From contig CM043951.1 of NCBI GenBank assembly GCA_014529385.2, positions 112,132,969-112,196,968 of the forward strand: a DNA stretch of 64,000 nt. Direction: 5' to 3'. The notes under the pieces are model-generated. The model saw only the letters and a program-made list of their open reading frames with translations. It was not told where the DNA came from and searched no databases. Positions 56,686 to 64,000 of this stretch are shown in pieces. How positions within the stretch are numbered: position 1 is the stretch's first letter; every line of letters starts with the position of its first letter. The stretch comes from Adiantum capillus-veneris (taxonomy: Eukaryota; Streptophyta; Polypodiopsida; Polypodiales; Pteridaceae). The translations under genes and the position numbers were made by a program.

Positions 56686-58345
56686 GCACTAACACAAACC
56701 ATGTCTCATGCAATGAAAAAAATTCCTCTTCTTTTTTCAACGCTCGAGCATCCATATTTTTTTCACTTCTTTGCATTGATAATTACATCCCTCCACAATT
56801 CTACTCTTGCATACTTGCCATCCACAAATGGCCTAAATAATATTGTAGTATTTTAAATATTTGCAAAGAGTAGAAGCAACAAATTGTATCGCTAGGATCT
56901 CCTTATCTTGTGAGATTACAAACAAACTCTTAAGAGTGATCATTTGAGAGGCATTTTGAATCCCTCCTAGAAAAAATAAACCATTTATTCTGCCTTGAAT
57001 TTGAGGATCAGCTAATGAGCCAACCATAAACTACGAACGAGTATCTCTCCTCTTGATTAATATTAGACCATTTGAGAGGCATTTTAAAGCCCTCTTGAAC
57101 AAAAGCAACCATTTCAGTGCCTTGAATTTGAAGACAAAGCTATTGAGCCAACCATAACCTACAAAAGGAGTATCTTTCCTCTTGATTAGACCATGCTCAT
57201 ATACGTTCAAAAATGATTGAGCATAGAAGAGGAAACCCTTTTAAAAGCATCTAAAGGAAGCCACATGTTTCACACTTTTAAGATATCATGCTAGGAAATA
57301 TTGACAATTCTACATCATCACATGGATACCACATTTTACATAGTGTAAATATATATACCATGAAAATCGACCCTCATTTTGATAATATTTGCAAAAACAA
57401 CTTGTGTGTGCTCCATTTTTATCTTTGAATGTTCCACACTCACAACTTGTAATTGACCTACTGTAATTTTCTTATGCAATGTTGTCTCTACCAGATATTT
57501 CTTACTCTCCTCCGGAAGGCTAAAATGGTATGGAATGTTCTCATTTTTAGCAACTTGGTCTCTCTTACCGGCATAGAAGTGTCTTTGATTGACAAAATAA
57601 GATAGGTATTGGAAAGAGTACAAATTAAAATAGCCAATTCCTTGCTCTGTTAGAAATGTTCATTACATGTAAGGATGATATTTCTTTAGGCCAATATCCT
57701 TCTTTATTTGCACTACTTTGATCCTCTATTGGGTTGGTTGACTACCACTTTAAGGTGAATCATGTGTACTTTTACCAAAAAAAAATTCCATAGATAATAC
57801 TAATTAGATATGATGATGGGCTACAGTATAAATATGTTTCTTGTATTATATACCACTAGAAAGGTCCTGAAGGAAGGAATCTAAATTTAGAATCTCCAAA
57901 CAAATTTATGAGAATTCACAAAAAAATTTATCGCACGTTCAATTTTGTAAGCATAAAACTACTAACAAGCATAAATGACATGTAGTGCTAATGTGCTTTC
58001 GGCCTTCACTCTCTTAATGCAAAAAGTGTTTTCTTGAAGACTCGTTTGTGGAGGTCTTCAAGTTTTACAAATGTTAAAGATCTTTAAGGATAGATCAAAT
58101 CGACTATCTAGCAAATTTAGCATAAATTCCTTCATGTTCATCTGAACTCTTCTTTGAAACAAATTGAAGGCGCACGTGAGCATTCTTAGAGAAGAAAAAT
58201 GAAAAGAAACATTCACAAACTAAAATAGCCGAAAATAATAGAATGCCAGAAAAAGAAACGTCGACAAAGTAATAGCAAATTACTAGCTGTTGCCTAAGAT
58301 AAGTTTAAAATTTTCAAGAAACAAACATAAATTGAGCACAAATTG

Positions 58346-59273
58346 CCACGATAGTCTTCATAATTATAACTTAGGTGTTCAAACCATCTCACCATGCTTT
58401 GTACATTCTCTTGCGTTCGAGTAGCAGCAAAAGCATTCTTTTTTCCGACGAAAATTACTAACCTATCCTACATAATCATTTTCCGAGCAGCTGTGACTTT
58501 CCATTAAGAGAGCAAACGTGGGTTCCTCCATTCCACTGATCTGTGGGTACATCATACATGGGTGTACATGTAATGATGGAAATACGCGGTGGTTTATTTG
58601 ACTTTGGATTAAGAGAGCTTTATATAACTGCAGTTTGGCAAGCAGCTGTGACTTTGGATTAAGAGAGCAAACATGGATTAAGAGAGCTTTATATAACTGC
58701 AGTTTGGCAAGCAGGGGTTTCTCCATTCTCTGTGGGTGAAGCATACAGGGCTGGCTGGTTACTGCAGGGGGACACATGTAGCGCAGGCGCACGACAAGAG
58801 ATGATTGCGCATCATGTCGCCCCTTGGTTGCAGGGGCATGTACTGACTAATATGCTGCTGTTTTGGAAGTGGGCGACGATGCTGGCCAGTAGTACAGTTT
58901 GGATTACCCGACACTCTCGCTCTCTCCTTTTGCTGCTGCTGCGCCTCACTATTCATTGTATCGCTGCTGGTAGCAGCGTTAATGTGATCCATAGAAACAA
59001 GAACTCTAATGCTTAGGGTTAATGGAATACTTAGGGTTGGACGTCTTGCTGATAGCTTGCGACGTCGAGGTGCTTTTATAATGTCGATTTTTTTCAACGA
59101 GATGATCCCACAAGCTACGTATCATGTCACTATTTCTATAGACTTGGTCAAATGATCGCGCACTTCAGCTTGCGTGTTCCTGCTTCTCCCGCATGTGGCA
59201 AATTTACACCCACACAGACACTAAGCTGTTTATGTACTCCATTATTGGGGCACAATAGAAATCCAACGGCAGC

Positions 59274-59308
<35 letters not shown>

Positions 59309-59420
59309 CATTCGATTAGACATCGCCTCCTCTGATCTCTCTCTCTCGTGCTCCACAGCTCACATAAGAAGTTTTTGGACAAATTCTCACAATTATATTT
59401 TCCACATTGTGACTTACTTC
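58346..59420. other. Unassigned DNA with a local duplication
   Basis: Lies between the end of copy B and the hairpin. The frame at 58732-59016 shows no known motif. A CT-rich tract is at 59271-59308. Confidence 0.3.
58606..58714 (+). repeat. 69-bp offset duplication containing a TATA-like box
   Basis: GGATTAAGAGAGCTTTATATAACTGCAG and the next 12 bases begin at 58606 and recur at 58675. A related AAGAGAGCAAAC motif occurs at 58506 and 58660. The TTATATAA boxes could be promoter elements, but no transcript is evident. Confidence 0.7.
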
Positions 59421-59572
59421 AACATCATGAGCCTCTGCGAGGGAGGCACCACATACCTAGCTAGGTACAATTGGGGGCCGGGCCCGCCTGTCCGGTGGGG
59501 AGGCCGGCGGTCCCTGCCCCCGATTGTACCTAGCTAGGTATGCAGTGCTCTAGAGCAGAAGCTCATGATGTT
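59421..59572. ncRNA. Strong hairpin, candidate small-RNA precursor or mini foldback
   Basis: AACATCATGAGC at 59421 pairs with GCTCATGATGTT at 59561-59572. After a bulged section, CATACCTAGCTAGGTACAAT at 59452 pairs with ATTGTACCTAGCTAGGTATG, ending at 59542. The GC-rich terminal loop is at 59478-59516. Weaker pairing continues outside to about 59360 and 59650. No match to a known plant microRNA family is recognised. A small inverted transposon fragment is the main alternative. Confidence 0.45.
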
Positions 59573-60138
59573 ATGCATTGTATGAAAAATACTGAAAAAG
59601 AATCCGTTCCCCTACATGTGAGAAAATTTATGAATCTTCTTGTGTCACCTCTCCCAGTTCATGACGTATAAAAGCGTTTGAGAGTGGTACTCCCTCAGCT
59701 GATTGAAAGCGCAAGCTCTCGATCTATTAACATTTTTCAGTCACAACTCCGTCTTTAAAACGTAAAAGCATCCGGCGTGTTACCCTACGACAACTTAGTG
59801 TGTACAAGTTGATGCTACCATTCTAGAACACCCACACAGCCTCATGGGAGCCCGCCTAGAGTGACTTTTAAACCACGAAAAAGTTATTAAAAATTATTTA
59901 TAGGATAAACCATGGACCAGTCTAAACTTTGGACAACGACTAATAAAGAGAAAACACGTACACTATCAAAAACTCATGGATGGTAGAACTTTCAAACATG
60001 CTCCTTTTGGATTCCATACAATATTCAATGGCTCCATTAGTTGGATGAAAAATGTTGACGAGCAAATCGCCATTAAAGAAACATAATCTCTCGAGTATAC
60101 CTTTTGCACTAAACATTCATAGGGATGAGCTAGGACCC

Positions 60139-60141
<3 letters not shown>

Positions 60142-60184
<43 letters not shown>
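60142..60184. repeat. (GA)n microsatellite
   Basis: About 43 bp of GA dinucleotides with one AA near the end. Confidence 0.95.
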
Positions 60185-60189
<5 letters not shown>

Positions 60190-60639
60190 CCACTACCCCA
60201 CAAAAGAATGTTACTCATAAATAGACCCCTACCTCTACAAGACCAACGGTCCCTAAAACCCCTTCCTTTGCTTGGCTCCCTGGATCTTGTCGTAGTGCAT
60301 TAGCAAAAGAGAACACACATATAAATGTGGTTGTGGCATCTAGTCTCAGATACCCTAAGGAGGGAGATAAAGGCAAAGGTCATGTTGATCAAGAGTGTTT
60401 CATGTAACCCAAAAAGCCCTTCAAGCCTAGGAATCTTGCCTCATGATACCCATCTCATAGCATGTTTGCTCCTTTATATGAAGTCCCTTCCCCTACCACT
60501 CTCGCTACCATAAATGATGTTGTGTTGAATTATCAAAAGAAGAAAGATGGAGGGACCCCCCCGCCCCTCCCAACAACTAGAGGTCAACATGTGAGAGGCA
60601 AATGTGGACACACAGGTGGTTCACAGCACACCACAATGA

Positions 60640-60728
60640 GAGTTGCTACTTATAATGTAAAAGGCCTCAATGATAGCACTAAACTGCTATCTTTTAGAAC
60701 AAGTGAACACGATAATAATATTAAGTGA
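60640..60728 (+). pseudogene. Start of a LINE ORF2 endonuclease
   Basis: MRVATYNVKGLNDSTK is the standard opening of the APE-type endonuclease in plant L1-like LINEs (compare the WNVRGL motif). The homology ends after about 25 codons, where an element-like AT-rich block begins. The upstream 60330-60640 may be the ORF1-ORF2 spacer, but shows no clear motif. Confidence 0.6.
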
Positions 60729-61025
60729 TCACATTTCAAAATACGTGATCAAGTTAATATTCATGTGACTTCCCCTTAACCTATATATACAAAATTATTC
60801 AATGTGGTAAGCCCACTGGGATTTTTCATTTCTTGGTGGGCCCGATTTAGAATACTTTAATTTTTTGATGGGCTCGTCGAGAAAAACACATACCCCGATG
60901 AGGCTCTCGCGGGTTGTCAAGTCACCACTTATTGCCTTTTTTATGATCACATTAATTGCGATTATGTGACTGTGATAATGAACATTGTGATCACACGAAA
61001 TTTCACGTGATCACGTGAATATTAA
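60720..61025. other. Possible small inverted-repeat element
   Basis: Imperfect inverted similarity between the left side (GTGATCACATTTC at about 60726) and the right side (GAAATTTCACGTGATCACG at about 60999). It interrupts the LINE reading. Too diverged to fix ends or target duplication. Confidence 0.3.
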
Positions 61026-63621
61026 GTCCCTGCACATGGCCAACTTAAATTGATTTAAATGTAATATGTGTGCAAGAATATAAATTGCACAAACAAGCCG
61101 GAATGTTGATGAATGATTGGGGATATAACATGTACTATGGGTGTGAGGAATATTTGGGTTTCTAAATTCTCAATATAAGTAAGGTTCACCTCAAACCTCT
61201 ATGGTTACTGTATCATCATTCTCTTATGGATAAGAGATATATACATTTATTACTCAAGTGCTCATTACGAGCTATGGCCATTTATCCGATCAAAGTGTAT
61301 TTATTTTTTAGCATTGAAGAACCTATAGATAAATACATGCAAGAGGGAAATACTCACTCTTGCACGGGGGAAGATTGCACCTAGTGCTTGTTTCTTCCTT
61401 CTCTCCTCTTCTCTTTTCTCTCTCGTCGTGTCAGTGTAGCACTCTGCTTTAGGAGGTGCATCCGCATGTGCTCCCTCACTCTCTCTCGCGCTCTGTCTCT
61501 TTTAGATCGTGCATACCTTCGCTTATGTGGTGTATAGTATGTCAGGCATGAAGATCTTTTGTGTTCATTGTTTGTAGCATGTTCTATTCCATGTTTTGCA
61601 GGGATTTTTGTGCCTCCGTTTGTAATAGTGCTATCAAAGCTAAGGTTATGCACTTGGGAGCTGTCGCAATAATGGAAATGGAGAACTTAGGAATCAATGC
61701 TAAGTGTTCCATTGTTTTTCTTTCTCTTTTTCCTAATTTTGAATGTTATGTCTTATCACTAGCATTAAATTTTTATGCTTGATTTGTATATGTCTGATTG
61801 CCGATTCATAGCTAGATCTAGCTATATAAATAGCATAATAGAGAGATTAACTACTTATAGAGGGCAATCAACATATGTAGCGAAAAAAATTTGATGTCAT
61901 AGAGATAATCCCAAGGCAATCCTCATAGAAATTGTCATCTTAGATGACTCCCTAGAGACTAGGTGGGAAATTTAAGATAGAAGGACGATTATTATCATTA
62001 TTATTTTAACATGTAGGAACAGACACTTGCAAACCTTAGAGATTGGCCGTTTATCAGAACTAGGAGGTATTTAAATGTACTAAGCGACCACCAAGTAGTA
62101 GTGAGTCGGTCTCGAGGGACAGTAGCAACTTTATTCACCCCTGCCACTCGACCATTTGCCGCTCTTCCTTGTCGTGGATAGAAGCTTTAACATCACATAG
62201 GCCACTACAACAGGTTGACGACAACAACGTTATCGTTTATCACCACCATTTTACAAGTAATAATGCAGCAACACAGGATCCCATCCTTTTTCTCTCAAAC
62301 CCTCTCTTCTTTACATTTTCGTGGCATGCATGGCATTAGCCAACCCCAAGCACTCAAAACCCCAACCTCACCCTTTTGAGCAACCCACTCTGGTCAATTG
62401 AAGGCTGTGCATACCCCTATGCTAATTGGTACCATCTCTTTCTCCCTCTCCCACACTCACCAACCACATACTGTATACAACACATATTTGCAAACCTACA
62501 CACACACACACACACACACATACACACCCCCTGATGAACAGATTTCTCTCTCGCTTTATCTTAGTCTCTCTCTCGGGCTCTCTCGCACTACAACCTACAT
62601 GCAACCACACACCCTATGTGTGCTTTCGTTCGCCACGCCCAACGGCCTCCCACAAACTGCTAACTGCAATAAAGCGCCCGATCGACCACACAACTCCAAG
62701 CCATCGGTCGTGGATCATGGTCACACACTCTCACAGACATAGTAGCGGCAAATAACTTTCTCCCTCTTCCATAACCGCCCATCGGCCTCTCTAACTCTCT
62801 AACCAACCACTTGCCATGCACGTTTGCAACCCCCAAAGCACACCTGTTTTTCACGCCGCCCAAGTAGTATCCACCACAGACACACTCCATCTATCTGCAC
62901 CTCTCCTTTTGGACTACAGTTTTTGCCCCTCACAGAAACCACCCTAACCACCATGCAGTTGACTATGACAGTGCAATCCTAATCCAGACCATCAGTTATC
63001 AACTTTAGTTATTATTATTATTTTACCTAGTTAGCGCATACAATAATCAAATATCTCTCTCTCTCTCTCTCTCTCCCCCTACCTGCGTGCGGCCCTTGAT
63101 GAGGCACGACCTACATTTCCCTGGCGAACTCGCCCTAAATTTTGGCCTGTAGGACTGCCAGCCTATCATCCTTCCCGTTCTTTTTCTCCCCATTCCCCTC
63201 GGCTGACAACCTGCCCCACTCTATTGACGCCTCCTTCACTAGTCATTTTCATCCTCCCTACTCAGTGCAGTTGACTAGCACCCATGCACAAACTTTCTTC
63301 CTCCCTGCTTGCTCTATGCTTTTTGGTTATGCGCTAACATATCCACCTAAGCCTTCAGTCAATCAAATACATCTCCCGTGCGAGATTCTATAGCGTTCTT
63401 GACTTTCTCCCCTCCCTTTTCTACTCTATTTCCACAATACATCCCCCCTTGTTTGTTATCCGTATGCAACTCTCCCCTAGCTTTGCTACATCAAAAACTC
63501 TTTTATTCCAATTATATTTCATCCTTTCTCATTTGAAGGTAAGAATTTAAAACAATCACGGGGCAACACGAGCGGGAAACACATAACTACAACAATTTAC
63601 CGAATCCGAAACGACTTCCTC
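61026..63621. other. Unassigned DNA with microsatellites
   Basis: No supported gene. Contains a CA tract at about 62500-62522 and a CT tract at about 63053-63074. The frames at 61381-61653 (minus) and 62398-62755 (plus) are driven by low-complexity or C-rich sequence. Confidence 0.35.
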
Positions 63622-63888
63622 ATGGCCCTACAAGACATTCAGATTTCCATCATGCAAGACTATGCCATCAGCAACAACATCTATTTGTGTATCGAAGTAT
63701 GTCGATCTTTTCCCAATGGCCGATCAACTACAGACTATTTCATACCCAATATCCTACGTGCGTGGCACGAATACGTCAAAGGGAAACCAGAGTTTTGTGG
63801 CATTCCATACTTCAACGAGGTTGAATTAGGGTTGCAGAGAAACACACACAGCTTGGAGAAGAGGAAGGACACTCAAGGCACACAATAG
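63622..63888 (+). other. Unrecognised open frame, 88 codons
   Basis: The sequence has normal composition (MALQDIQISIMQDYAISNN; later NILRAWHEYVKGKPEFC) and no recognised family. No upstream signals were identified. It could be a fragment of a transposon or host protein, or a chance frame. Confidence 0.25.
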
Positions 63889-64000
63889 AGAGTGCATAAC
63901 TTAGTGTGCAATGGAAAGATAGATAGCCCTAGAGTGATGGGCGTATATACAATGCTCGCGCGAAAAAACCTCCTAAAGAGGGAAAAAATGCCCCGGCGGT
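63889..64000. other. Unassigned edge of window
   Basis: Nothing recognisable before the window ends. Confidence 0.3.

Larger units (their letters stand above)
55172..58345 (+). repeat. Copy B of the 3.5-kb repeat, right part
   Basis: Continues the repeat after the insertion, aligning in turn with 13409-13986, 19474-19621 and 27594-30265 of copy A. It lacks the copia and CACTA insertions. Includes its own SINE-like block and the 129-bp tandem pair (56941 and 57070). A short deletion removes part of copy A's 28860-29130 region near 57200. Confidence 0.88.

Noticed and set aside
13195-58345. Copies A and B considered as the LTRs of one giant element
   Set aside because: The interval between them contains unrelated complete elements and their remnants, and neither copy has primer site, polypurine tract or TG/CA ends at its borders.

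Overview
This is a window of plant nuclear DNA, most likely from a flowering plant, made almost entirely of transposable elements nested inside one another. The evidence is a CACTA (En/Spm) transposon with intron-containing TNP2-like and TNPA-like genes, a Ty3/gypsy element of the Tat type with a second, archaeal-type RNase H, Ty1/copia elements primed by initiator tRNA-Met, LINE remnants, a tRNA-derived SINE, MITE-like and foldback elements, and many long (GA/CT)n microsatellites. I found no host gene I can support. The species cannot be named from this sequence.

Layout. 1-2500: decayed, AT-rich DNA with one mostly open frame of unknown origin. 2546-6900: a broken Ty3/gypsy gag-protease region, split at 3681-5389 by a 1.7-kb LTR element with a 5-bp target duplication. 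7000-9430: microsatellite and leader-like fragments. 9459-11080: a very decayed Ty1/copia gag-pol. 11796-12087: a MITE-like element. 12732-13106: a copia gag remnant. About 13195-30265 is copy A of a 3.5-kb non-coding repeat. It is interrupted by a Ty1/copia element with identical LTRs (13987-19473) and by an 8-kb CACTA element (19622-27593). 30327-31668: a 1.3-kb element with inverted termini flanked by TTAA. 31671-34496: a gypsy integrase gene split by a 1.4-kb foldback element that contains four palindromic units spaced about 177 bp apart. 34500-38500: little that can be recognised. 38570-39640: LINE ORF1 remnant. 40058-48764: a nearly full Tat-type gypsy element with 1.15-kb LTRs. About 48836-58345 is copy B of the 3.5-kb repeat, interrupted at 49053-55171 by an LTR element with 154-bp LTRs and almost no coding content. 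58350-64000: LINE ORF2 start, a strong hairpin, microsatellites and otherwise unassigned DNA.

The useful internal control is that copies A and B of the 3.5-kb repeat are empty sites for each other. The precise junctions and target duplications of the copia (TAATT), CACTA (AAT) and 154-bp-LTR (AAAAA) insertions can therefore be read without outside data.

The elements look defective. The copia pol has one stop and one frameshift despite identical LTRs. The Tat pol has two stops and two frame changes. The CACTA transposase has an in-frame TGA. Two structures deserve most attention: the heavy-metal-associated (HMA) domain gene fragment carried by the CACTA element, and the foldback element with its palindromic satellite core.
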